Below are positions 8,196 through 15,300 of a stretch of DNA of 31,085 nt, piece after piece. Location of the stretch: assembly GCA_038527215.1 (NCBI GenBank), contig JBCBGC010000097.1, forward strand, positions 1 through 31,085, given 5' to 3'. Within the stretch, counting starts at the first letter, position 1; every line of letters begins with the position of its first letter. The notes under the pieces were generated by a model. It worked only from the letters and a program-made list of their open reading frames with translations. It searched no databases and was not told the DNA's origin. The position numbers and the translations under genes are program-made. The DNA is from JAWPMV01 sp038527215. GTDB taxonomy: Bacteria > Bacteroidota > Bacteroidia > J057.

Positions 8196-10127
8196 CTATT
8201 TTCTGGTTAACCGATAGCGCAGACCCGCCATGATCCAGCGGTCTGGCATTTTCGCCCCCAGGATATCGGCATACTGGGTATTGGTCAGGTTGTGGACCTG
8301 GAAGAACATCGACAGGCTGGGTTTGATGAAATAGGCTCCGGTGAGGTCCAGGACAAAGTAGCTGGGCACCAGTTCGGCATTGATACCGGCGGCCTCTTCT
8401 GAATCCCGGTTTTTGTACAAACCAACAATCCCCAGATTGAACTTAGGATGAACCAACTGGAGATTCCCATTGGCCAGATGTCCGGCGTGGTTGGCAATGT
8501 ATTTAGAAAGGGCTCCGGCAGGATTGGTGGAGTTGATGCGGCTGTAGCCCACCAGGGCCCTCAGGCTTAAGTCGTCCTTTAGGGGGAAAGTCCCCTGGAT
8601 TTCCACATCAAAACCGTAGGTATTTACTTGCTCGAGATTTTGCGCGTAAAAATAATCTTCGCCTGCCGCCAGGTTTCCATTGTTGGAGATGCTATCGGCA
8701 TTGGTGAGGATGTAATCAATCATATTTGACCCTGCGCGGTAGAAGAGGGTGCTGGAAATTCTCAATCCTTTTACGGGAAACAGATCAGTTCCCACTTCAT
8801 AGGTCCAGGCTCTTTCTGCGAGTAAGTCTGGATTCCCTAAGCTGCGACCCGGTGTCAGGGCGGGAATCAAGTTAGAGACAAAACGCTCGGTAAAATCTCC
8901 GGCCCGGATGCTTTTGCCTGCCATGCCTCTCAGGAGCCAACCTGGCTGCCGGAAACTTACACTCAACTGAGGAAGAACCTCAACACCGTAATTCTGATCC
9001 GCATCCAGGCGGAGGCTGGGGGTCAGGCTGAGCGCTTCAGTGGGCTGATAGGCACCCACCACAAAGACGCCCGCATGCAAGGCTTCATGATTTCCCCGGT
9101 CGGTAGACTCTATGCTGCGTCGGTCTCCCTGTAGGCCTGTATTCAGGCTGAGCTGATCATTGATTTTCCAGGTTTTGGTGAGTTGGGCATTGAGAAAACC
9201 GGTGGTGTGGATATTCGCTGGAAATGCCGGGTTGAATTGAAAGCTGTCCGTTCCGGTGCGATAGGAGATGTCAAAGGCAAAGGGGCCTCCTTCACCTTCG
9301 TGCGAAAGTCTGAGCTGGGTCCAGAATTGTCCGGTTTGTTCACGGGATTCATCGAAGGTGGAGCGGGTGTAGAAATACTGAGCATTAAAGGTCCGCTGGT
9401 CGAAAGCTGTTTTCCAACGCAGGTGCCAGTCATTCCCCATATGCAGGCCCAGATTAGCGGAGAGGGTTCGGATGTCGAAGTCATTGTTTCGATCTGTGGG
9501 CAAAAGCTGGCCCTCGGCTTTGTTCACCTGAATGCCGATGCCTGATTGAATTTTTTCTCCAAAGGATTGCAGCCCTAATTGTCCTTGCAGGAGCCCAAAT
9601 TGTCCCGCACCAGCTTCGGCGATGCCTTCCAGCCTGGGGTTATCTCCCTGATCGGCAAAGGCTTTGCTGATGATATGGATCAGCCCTCCTACCGCGTCAG
9701 GACCATACATGGCAGCTGCCGGCCCTTTCAAGACCTCAATACGCTCAATTTGATGCATGGGGATGGGGATCGCATGATTGAAATGCCCCGTAAGCGGATC
9801 GTTGACCCGCATGCCGTCGATGAGCACCAGCACATTGGAAAAGCTACTGCCGCGCATGATGATATCTCCCTGCGCGCCGAAGGCACTCCGGCTTTGGATT
9901 TCAATGCCGGGAAGAAAGCGTAATAGTTCATCCAGCGAATGGGCTGGAAGCCGGGCAATATCGTCTGCTTGCAGGATGGTTATGTGTCTTCCGGTCTGGC
10001 TGATAGATTGGGGAACTCTGAGGCTCTGGATATTGATGGTATCCATGGCATACTGTCCTTTTTCCTGGCCAAAAGCCTGAAAAAGACTGCTCATCAGTAA
10101 CCCAAATGTAAGCATCCAATTTCTCAT
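8196..10127 (-). CDS. TonB-dependent outer-membrane receptor (BtuB/FepA-like)
   Basis: This 643-residue protein starts with a signal peptide (cleavage near FGQ, about residue 20). A plug domain follows at about residues 40-155, with typical elements: SLDELLRFLPGIEI, MRGSSFSNVLVLIDGMRVND, IERIEVLKGPAAAMYG and AVGGLIHIISK. The remainder is a 22-strand-type beta barrel, ending with a region typical of the family (FFQVHNLTNTQYAD). Such receptors import scarce ligands (siderophores, cobalamin, metals, glycans) using TonB energy. The ligand is not evident: there is no SusD partner, no cobalamin riboswitch and no transporter beside it. It lacks the N-terminal carboxypeptidase-regulatory-like domain seen in SusC proteins, which argues against glycan uptake. 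The last residues (RLTRK) lack the usual terminal Phe. Confidence 0.92.
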   Translation of the reverse strand: MRNWMLTFGLLMSSLFQAFGQEKGQYAMDTINIQSLRVPQSISQTGRHITILQADDIARLPAHSLDELLRFLPGIEIQSRSAFGAQGDIIMRGSSFSNVLVLIDGMRVNDPLTGHFNHAIPIPMHQIERIEVLKGPAAAMYGPDAVGGLIHIISKAFADQGDNPRLEGIAEAGAGQFGLLQGQLGLQSFGEKIQSGIGIQVNKAEGQLLPTDRNNDFDIRTLSANLGLHMGNDWHLRWKTAFDQRTFNAQYFYTRSTFDESREQTGQFWTQLRLSHEGEGGPFAFDISYRTGTDSFQFNPAFPANIHTTGFLNAQLTKTWKINDQLSLNTGLQGDRRSIESTDRGNHEALHAGVFVVGAYQPTEALSLTPSLRLDADQNYGVEVLPQLSVSFRQPGWLLRGMAGKSIRAGDFTERFVSNLIPALTPGRSLGNPDLLAERAWTYEVGTDLFPVKGLRISSTLFYRAGSNMIDYILTNADSISNNGNLAAGEDYFYAQNLEQVNTYGFDVEIQGTFPLKDDLSLRALVGYSRINSTNPAGALSKYIANHAGHLANGNLQLVHPKFNLGIVGLYKNRDSEEAAGINAELVPSYFVLDLTGAYFIKPSLSMFFQVHNLTNTQYADILGAKMPDRWIMAGLRYRLTRK

Positions 10128-10197
10128 GTAGTCGTGTTAAAAATTTTGAAGCCACGATGTTAGAGGAAATTTGGAAAGCTTCCTACTTGGATTTTTA

Positions 10198-10205
10198 CAA
10201 AAATA
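10198..10205 (-). promoter_or_regulatory. Candidate -7 element for the TonB receptor gene
   Basis: Read on the minus strand, TATTTTTG matches TAnnTTTG exactly, 70 bases before the receptor start. No TTTG lies at the expected -33 spacing, so this is weak support. Confidence 0.3.
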
Positions 10206-10208
10206 AAG

Positions 10209-10676
10209 TTAGACCTCCAGATAAAAATGTTCCGCCTTCAGACCCTCGGCTGAAACCAGGATTTTTCCCATAGTAATGGGTAAGCTAAATCGACGTTTTC
10301 CGGCACTTCCAGGATTGAAATACCAGACGTTCTCCTTTTGTTCTAAAAAAGGCTTGTGGGAATGCCCAAAGAGGACCATGTCCACCCCTGCACTAGGAGG
10401 ATCGATGGCAAGATCAGCCAGGATGTGTTGGAGGAAAAATGTATAGCCTCCGATCTCCTTCCACTCAGTCAAGGGAAGAGCCTGAGCCCAGGGCGCTTTA
10501 TCAATGTTACCACGAACGGTAGTCAAAGGGGCCAGCTTAGCCAGAGAATCGAGAATCATCGGGTGTCCTACATCTCCGAGATGGAAAATGTAATCACTGC
10601 CTTGCAATAGCTCCAGGGCTTCTGGCCTGAGCAGGCCATGGGTATCTGAAATGACCCCTATATGGATGGGTTTCAT
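10209..10676 (-). CDS. Small metallophosphoesterase (YfcE/MJ0936-type phosphodiesterase)
   Basis: This 155-residue product is of typical size for the YfcE/MJ0936 family, whose members hydrolyse phosphodiester bonds with two divalent metals; physiological substrates are usually unknown. Metal-binding motifs are visible: ISDTHG (Asp11, His13), HLGDVGH, VRGNID, LFGHSHKP and NPGSAGKRR. The usual HG motif after the central strand reads QHILADL, so one feature of the site is altered. The start is set at the ATG at 10674-10676 (MKPIHIGVISDTHG) and not at a start further upstream, because that would overlap the FabH-like gene. Only one base separates it from that gene's stop, so the two are co-transcribed. 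Confidence 0.88.
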   Translation of the reverse strand: MKPIHIGVISDTHGLLRPEALELLQGSDYIFHLGDVGHPMILDSLAKLAPLTTVRGNIDKAPWAQALPLTEWKEIGGYTFFLQHILADLAIDPPSAGVDMVLFGHSHKPFLEQKENVWYFNPGSAGKRRFSLPITMGKILVSAEGLKAEHFYLEV

Positions 10677-10677
10677 G

Positions 10678-11622
10678 CTAAGCTTTAACGAGCATAGCGC
10701 CATAGGAGTAGCCTCCGCCAAATACGGTCAGCACCACGAGGTCTCCTTTTTCCAATTCGGTTTGCTTCTGGGCCAGTCCGATGGCACAACCAGCAGAGCC
10801 GGTATTGCCCAGATGTTCAATGTTGGAAACGAGTTTTTCTTCAGGTAGCTCCAATTGACCGGCTACATTTACACTGATCCGGCGGTTGGCTTGGTGGGGG
10901 ATGAAAAATTTCAAATCACCGATGGTATAGCCGTGCTTTTGGACCATGTCCCGGCTTACCTGCGTCATGTACTGGCAGGCGTGAATGAAGACATCCCGAC
11001 CATGAGGCATCTGAATACCGCCATCTCTAGGCCTCAATACTACGCCTTCAATGCCTTTGCCCATTGTCGCGGCTCCGGCAGTCTTGAGATCAATCACTTC
11101 CAGATCGCTATCCTGAACCCGTTCTTTGGAGAAATAGAGGCAGGCAGCGCCGTCTCCCCAGAGATGCCCGGCTACGGGATCGCTCTCGTTGGCATAGAGA
11201 GTGTTGTGCTCGGAAACCACCACCAGCGCCTTTTCGGCTTTTCCCATCGCAAAATATCCTTCTACTACTTCTATGGCATTGAGGAGGGAAGAGCAAGCAG
11301 AGGAAATGTACAAGGCCTGAACATCTTCCAGGTTCAGGCGATGTTGGACCACGTGGGCAATGGTGGCTACGGTGTCATAAGGACTGTATCCAGCCCCTAC
11401 GATTAAATCTAATTCTTCAATAGGGTAGGGAACTCGATCCAGACAACTTTCCACCGCAGCAATAGCCATGGTATGAGAGTTTTCTTCTTCTCCGGCCCGT
11501 CGTCTTTCTTTGATGCCGGTACGGCTTTCAATCCAATCATGTGTCAGCCCGTTAATGGGCTCGAAATAACTGTTGGGAACCACCCGGCTGGGCAAATAAT
11601 GACCAATGGTATTGATATACAT
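10678..11622 (-). CDS. 3-oxoacyl-ACP synthase III (KAS III, FabH-like)
   Basis: KAS III enzymes condense an acyl-CoA starter with malonyl-ACP to begin fatty-acid or related chains. This 314-residue protein has the complete catalytic triad: Cys110 in ISSACSS, His243 in IPHQANRR and Asn273 in LGNTGSAG. Near the N-terminus, DWIESRTGIKERR is typical of the family. It is not next to plsX, rpmF or other fab genes, so it may be a secondary FabH or a homologue for a special starter unit. It leads a two-gene unit with the small phosphodiesterase. The ATG at 11622 is 29 bases from a TAnnTTTG element. Confidence 0.92.
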   Translation of the reverse strand: MYINTIGHYLPSRVVPNSYFEPINGLTHDWIESRTGIKERRRAGEEENSHTMAIAAVESCLDRVPYPIEELDLIVGAGYSPYDTVATIAHVVQHRLNLEDVQALYISSACSSLLNAIEVVEGYFAMGKAEKALVVVSEHNTLYANESDPVAGHLWGDGAACLYFSKERVQDSDLEVIDLKTAGAATMGKGIEGVVLRPRDGGIQMPHGRDVFIHACQYMTQVSRDMVQKHGYTIGDLKFFIPHQANRRISVNVAGQLELPEEKLVSNIEHLGNTGSAGCAIGLAQKQTELEKGDLVVLTVFGGGYSYGAMLVKA

Positions 11623-11651
11623 TGAGGACCTTTAGTTACGAGAAATCCTGC

Positions 11652-11659
11652 CAAACATA
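11652..11659 (-). promoter_or_regulatory. Candidate -7 element for the FabH-like gene
   Basis: On the minus strand, TATGTTTG matches TAnnTTTG exactly, 29 bases before the ATG at 11622. There is no good -33 TTTG at 19-21 bases. Confidence 0.4.
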
Positions 11660-11714
11660 GTAAAAGTTTGACTTCATGTCATGGAATTTTTCGAAAATTT
11701 ATATTTTCCAATCT

Positions 11715-11775
11715 AGGCATATAGGCCTAAATGCCGAAAGGAATACGCAGGGAGGGTTTGGGCCATTTGGCCTAA
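11715..11775. repeat. Intergenic GGCC-centred palindromes
   Basis: Within the 225-base gap 11623-11847, two GGCC-centred symmetric sites lie 45 bases apart. One is TAGGCCTA (11722-11729), flanked by GGCAT and ATGCC (11716-11720, 11731-11735). The other is GGCC-ATTT-GGCC (11761-11772), followed by TAA. GGCCTAA occurs in both. Neither has a terminator T-run. They could be operator sites for the FabH-like gene, but this is unproven. Confidence 0.3.
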
Positions 11776-11823
11776 TTTTCGATGCTGTAAAAAAGCAAGA
11801 ATAGAAGAGGGTGGGAAGTATAA

Positions 11824-11838
11824 CTGCTTGATAAGCAG
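11824..11838 (-). terminator. Weak hairpin downstream of the small lipoprotein gene
   Basis: CTGCTT and AAGCAG form a perfect 6-bp stem with a 3-base loop, 10 bases past the stop of the gene at 11848. The following minus-strand sequence is only slightly T-rich, so termination is uncertain. Confidence 0.3.
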
Positions 11839-11847
11839 ATGCTAAGA

Positions 11848-12300
11848 TTAATTTTCTCTTAGCTGGTCAGTGTCGCTATCGTACGAAAAGTAAAAGTTGT
11901 TGGAATTTGTTTCTTCTGAATAATCGAAGAAATAAACTGATATGCCTGCCAGGGAGGATCGTTCAGGAACATGGACTAAAATTAACTCGGCCAGCTTGTT
12001 TGCGGCTCTTCTCACCCCCTTATAGTTTGTATCGAGTAACAAGCGCGATTCGGAAATATTGATATAGATGCCCCAACTGTCAAAATCAGCCTCAGCGTGA
12101 TAGGATTGATCCGTCGTGCCCAGGTAAATAGATTTAGCCTTTAAGGCCTTTAGGTACGCCTCCAAAATGTATACCTCCTCGGTTAGGGGGATGTTTAACT
12201 CATATTCGATACCGGTTTCAGGCGTCTGCGGGCCGACCCCACAAGCGGAATTCAAACATAAGGTTAGGATACTCAGGAAGCCAAAGATGTATTTACGCAT
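11848..12300 (-). CDS. Small lipoprotein of unknown function
   Basis: This 150-residue protein begins with a lipoprotein signal (LTLCLNSAC; lipidated Cys at about residue 20, followed by Gly). The mature part is about 130 residues. It has an alternating pattern compatible with a small alpha/beta fold: two beta strands (SIYLGTTDQSYH, SWGIYINISESRLLL), a helix (KGVRRAANKLAELILVHV) and further strands (AGISVYFFDYS). I recognise no family. It lies downstream of a terminator, so it probably has its own promoter between 12301 and 12330, where I found no consensus match. It is near another small exported protein gene on the same strand. Confidence 0.75.
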   Translation of the reverse strand: MRKYIFGFLSILTLCLNSACGVGPQTPETGIEYELNIPLTEEVYILEAYLKALKAKSIYLGTTDQSYHAEADFDSWGIYINISESRLLLDTNYKGVRRAANKLAELILVHVPERSSLAGISVYFFDYSEETNSNNFYFSYDSDTDQLREN

Positions 12301-12322
12301 GGAGTCAGAATCTGCCCTGAAT

Positions 12323-12356
12323 ATAAAGAAAAAGGAGGAAGCCAGCGGCTTCCTCC
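12323..12356 (-). terminator. Intrinsic terminator after the T9SS-tail mini protein
   Basis: GGAGGAAGCC (12334-12343) and GGCTTCCTCC (12347-12356) form a perfect 10-bp stem with a 3-base loop. On the minus strand it is followed directly by TTTTTCTTTATAT. It lies 21 bases past the stop of the gene at 12378 and separates that gene from the lipoprotein gene. Confidence 0.9.
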
Positions 12357-12377
12357 CCTCATCTCCTTTCGCTACCT

Positions 12378-12734
12378 TCAGCGGATTTTCATCAGTTTAT
12401 AGTACTGCACAGACGCTGAAGAAAGGACCTTGATGACATAAAGGCCTTTTTCTACATCGTGCCCCGTTTCGTAAGTAATCGTCCCTTGTTGAAAGTGTTT
12501 GTACACAGTAGCGGGAATTTTTTCCCCATTGGCCCTGTATAATTCCAGTTTGAGGTCTTGATCCTCGGTCCGCAGGCTAAAAGTGTTGAGGTACGTAGCC
12601 TGTGGAGCCTCTTCTGGGGTGGGCACTACCGATTCCTCCTTTTCAGAGGGAATAGGGTCGACAGAAACAGGTCCTCCAAAGCAAAGCGTCGCAAAGGCAA
12701 CCCCTAGGAGTATGATAAAAATGCCATGTTTCAT
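12378..12734 (-). CDS. Short secreted protein consisting mostly of a T9SS type A C-terminal domain-like tail
   Basis: The product is 118 residues from the ATG at 12734; an in-frame TTG three codons upstream is less likely. A signal peptide (to about residue 21, CFGGPVS) and a short Pro/Glu/Ser-rich linker precede about 65 residues. These resemble the T9SS type A sorting domain (Por_Secre_tail): a start like DLKLELYRANGEKI, a middle with a beta hairpin, and an end GLYVIKVLSSASVQYYKLMKIR matching the GxYxVKVxxxxxxxxxKxxxx pattern. T9SS cargo normally carries this tail after a large passenger; here there is no passenger. It might be a decoy, a small surface protein, or a related beta domain not used for sorting. 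A hairpin terminator follows the gene. Confidence 0.75.
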   Translation of the reverse strand: MKHGIFIILLGVAFATLCFGGPVSVDPIPSEKEESVVPTPEEAPQATYLNTFSLRTEDQDLKLELYRANGEKIPATVYKHFQQGTITYETGHDVEKGLYVIKVLSSASVQYYKLMKIR

Positions 12735-12739
12735 TTGTG

Positions 12740-12760
12740 GCAAATGTGTTAGGGATTTGC
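12740..12760. promoter_or_regulatory. Inverted repeat just upstream of the T9SS-tail gene
   Basis: GCAAAT (12740-12745) and ATTTGC (12755-12760) are perfect inverted 6-mers with a 9-base spacer, 6 bases from the ATG. It could be an operator or 5'-UTR hairpin. The rest of the gap to 12935 shows no promoter match or RNA gene that I can see. Confidence 0.25.
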
Positions 12761-12935
12761 ATTAGGTTCACCCAAAATGCAGCCAAAATTGTGCTAAAAG
12801 AAAGGCTCCTGAGGTTGAAAGTTAGATAATCTGAATATGTAGCTTAAAAGGTCGGAGGTCTTTGATCAAGGACGAAAAATAAGGGGTGATTTTCGTTTTT
12901 GGTGCATGTAAGATTTCGGATAATCCGGTTGCCGC

Positions 12936-13562
12936 TTAAGGCCAGTCTATCACTACCGGAGGATTCACCACCTGGTAAGAAAGGTCTACTACGCTGGCAT
13001 TGACATATAAGGTTCCGTTTTGAGAAAGCTGGCCATAGGCCTCGTGGATATGACCGAAAAGATGCAAACGAGGCCGAATCCGGGCTACTGCCTTTCCTAA
13101 TTCTTCACAACCCGCATAAACGTTTCGGAAGGTGAGGTCGAGCATGTGATGTGGCGGCCCGTGGGTGATAAGGATGTCAGTATTGGCGGGAATCTTGTCC
13201 CAATATGTTTTGATTTCTTCCCCACGCTGTCGATTGAAGGCCCAATCGAAGAACCAGGGCGTGATAGGAGACCCATAGATATGCAGCCCCCCAATCTCTA
13301 CGGATTCATCTTCCAGGTAGGTACAGGAATCCGGAATCATGGCCCGAAAGGCTTCCCGATCCTTCTCGGCCAGGAAATCATGGTTCCCGGCTATCAGCAC
13401 TTTATGGGGATGCGGCTGAGCCTCAAACCAATCAAAAAAAGGGGCTAATTCTTCCCGGGTCCCTCGCTTGCTCAAATCGCCTGCATGGAGCAAGAGATCC
13501 CCTTCCGGAATAACCAGGCGGTCCTGTTGGCCGTGGGTATCAGAAATACAAACTATGCGCAT
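12936..13562 (-). CDS. Metallophosphoesterase (MPPED1/2-like)
   Basis: This 208-residue calcineurin-like phosphoesterase shows all five metal-site motifs in order: ISDTHG (Asp8, His10), HAGDLS, AGNHD, ITHGPP and FGHIH. Size and motifs, especially the ITHGPP loop and compact length, fit the class that includes MPPED1/MPPED2 and related bacterial phosphodiesterases. It has no signal peptide, so is cytosolic. It is the last gene of a four-gene minus-strand operon; its start is 3 bases after the stop of the amidohydrolase gene. The operon begins with a putative nucleotide cyclase, so a role in cyclic-nucleotide breakdown is possible, but no residue in the sequence proves that. Confidence 0.9.
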   Translation of the reverse strand: MRIVCISDTHGQQDRLVIPEGDLLLHAGDLSKRGTREELAPFFDWFEAQPHPHKVLIAGNHDFLAEKDREAFRAMIPDSCTYLEDESVEIGGLHIYGSPITPWFFDWAFNRQRGEEIKTYWDKIPANTDILITHGPPHHMLDLTFRNVYAGCEELGKAVARIRPRLHLFGHIHEAYGQLSQNGTLYVNASVVDLSYQVVNPPVVIDWP

Positions 13563-13565
13563 GTG

Positions 13566-15287
13566 CTACTGAATAAATCGTACTTCCGTTATGAGTCCTT
13601 CTTCAACGGTATAGATGGCGATGGCTTTCAAAACTTTTCCTTCGGGAAGGCCGCTTACCCGCTCCTGATCTATGACCACATTCCCTTGTACCATGCGGTT
13701 GACCAGCTCGCAGTGCAAGTCAGGCAGAGCCTCGAACATGCCACTGTAATTCTTCCTCATGGTCTCCCGTCCCGTGTAGAATTCCTGATTGGGGAAGCCA
13801 TACACCTTAACCTCTGGATGATAGCAAGCTACGAAAGCATCGATGTCCCTGGCGTTATAAGCATTCAGCTGTCGTTGGGCCAGGGCTTCTGCATCCTGAC
13901 GGATCAGGTCAGCTTGTTGGAATTCCTGGCCGTTTTTTAGGATCAGGAAGGGATGCTGTAGCGAGGATAGGCTGTCCAGGGGATTGGTGGACAAAAAGAC
14001 CAGGTCGGCCGTTTTTCCCTCGGAAACCGTGCCCCATTCATCTTCTTGTCCCAGCATGCGAGCGGCATTCAGGCTGGAAGCCTTGAGTAATTCCCAAGGG
14101 CTCATCCCTGCATCAGCCATAGCTGATAGTTCCGAGTAAAAAGAAGAGGCATGCAGGGTGCCTATATTTCCTGCATCCGTGCCCGTAACCACATTCACGC
14201 CTGCATCTACCAGTTTTTTTAGGTTTTTTTTCATCAGCGGCTGCTTGCTCGGAAAACGCTGACTGCTTTTCAGGAGGTTTCGCATATAAGTAGGGACGAT
14301 GCCTTCCGGAAGGTGCCTGATATCCATGAGACTTCCCAGTACAAAAGGCTCGGCCAATCGGAAATCTGCGGCCGTGAAACCAGGCTCCCGTTTGAAAGGA
14401 ACCATATAATTGTCTCCCACGATGAGCGTGGGAATATAGCTTACCTTTTTTTCCTTCAATAGCTCGATAAAATCATCTCCAATTTCCCGGTCATCCACAC
14501 TATGGACGAGGATATCTGCGCCGGCTTCTACCGCTAAGCGGGCGGTTTTTAGCTGGGTGGCATGCACCGCTACCGGAATGTGATGCGCATGGCTTTCTTC
14601 AATCGTGGCCTGGACAATGGGGAGATTTTGTTCCGCCGTTTGATCCCCGGTAACGATGTACCAAATTTTGATGAAGTCAGGCTTAAGGGGTAGCTGTTTC
14701 CGAACCAGGGCTCGGGCTTCCTCTGGACCGCTTACTTTGATTATCGGAGAATCTTCTATTTGAAAGGCAGCGGGCTGATAAGTAGAAATAAGGGGTCCGG
14801 TAACATATAGGGTGGGAGAGGCGGCCAGAGTATCGCTCTGGGTCCTTAAGTCGTAATTAGTCATCGGACCTCCTACATCGCACACGCGGGTCAGACCGGC
14901 GGCCAGGTAGCGTTGATAGAGGTCTGGAGCCATCGCCAATAGCTCCTTTCTTTCTTGCTCATAAGGCTGGATGGCCCGAAAGTCAAAGGCGTCTGGCCGG
15001 GTGTAAAGTCCTCCTGACTGGAAAAAATGTACATGAGCATCTACCAAGCCTGGAATCACCCATCGGCCCTCCATATCTTTGACGATGTCCCCTTCCCCGG
15101 CTTTGAATTTTTTCATCGCCTGCACCGCTTGAATGTTGCCTCCTTCCAGGGTGATGGCTTGATCCTGCAAAGTTTCGAACGACTCCACATCCAACACATG
15201 CACATTGATGTAAGTGGTGGTTTGAGCCGGGAGACGACAAAGCATCCCGGAAAGAACCAGGAGGGAAAGAAAGCTAAAGGTGCGCAT
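13566..15287 (-). CDS. Secreted amidohydrolase fused to a C-terminal NTF2/SnoaL-like domain
   Basis: This 573-residue protein begins with a signal peptide (cleavage near LPAQ, about residue 22), so it acts in the periplasm or beyond. The amidohydrolase domain (residues about 25-460) has the metal ligands HVH (His85, His87), a likely carbamylated Lys207 in FIKIW, His242, His262 and Asp371 in GTDAG. It ends in the usual GKTADLV and LKNGQ strands. This pattern is like dipeptidase or imidazolonepropionase-like enzymes; the substrate is unknown. A helix joins it to an NTF2/SnoaL-like domain (residues about 465-573: NAYNARDIDAFVACYHPEV, ending ITEVRFI). The fusion is unusual. It overlaps no neighbour: 13 bases from the protease gene upstream and 3 from the phosphoesterase downstream. 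Confidence 0.9.
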   Translation of the reverse strand: MRTFSFLSLLVLSGMLCRLPAQTTTYINVHVLDVESFETLQDQAITLEGGNIQAVQAMKKFKAGEGDIVKDMEGRWVIPGLVDAHVHFFQSGGLYTRPDAFDFRAIQPYEQERKELLAMAPDLYQRYLAAGLTRVCDVGGPMTNYDLRTQSDTLAASPTLYVTGPLISTYQPAAFQIEDSPIIKVSGPEEARALVRKQLPLKPDFIKIWYIVTGDQTAEQNLPIVQATIEESHAHHIPVAVHATQLKTARLAVEAGADILVHSVDDREIGDDFIELLKEKKVSYIPTLIVGDNYMVPFKREPGFTAADFRLAEPFVLGSLMDIRHLPEGIVPTYMRNLLKSSQRFPSKQPLMKKNLKKLVDAGVNVVTGTDAGNIGTLHASSFYSELSAMADAGMSPWELLKASSLNAARMLGQEDEWGTVSEGKTADLVFLSTNPLDSLSSLQHPFLILKNGQEFQQADLIRQDAEALAQRQLNAYNARDIDAFVACYHPEVKVYGFPNQEFYTGRETMRKNYSGMFEALPDLHCELVNRMVQGNVVIDQERVSGLPEGKVLKAIAIYTVEEGLITEVRFIQ

Positions 15288-15300
15288 GGCGAGAGGAGCG

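Noticed and set aside
10855..11406. A 183-codon plus-strand frame inside the KAS III gene
   Set aside because: It is antisense to a gene with a complete Cys-His-Asn triad, has no upstream signals and no recognisable family.
12881..12900. CGAAAAAT...ATTTTCG hairpin with T-run on the plus strand as a terminator
   Set aside because: The T-run is on the plus strand, where no gene lies upstream; on the minus strand there is none after the stem.
12911..12930. CGGATAATCCG palindrome after the phosphoesterase gene as a terminator
   Set aside because: The stem is only 4 bp with a 3-base loop, and no T-run follows on the minus strand.
13485..13940. A 151-codon plus-strand frame across the phosphoesterase/amidohydrolase junction
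   Set aside because: It is antisense to two genes with intact motifs.
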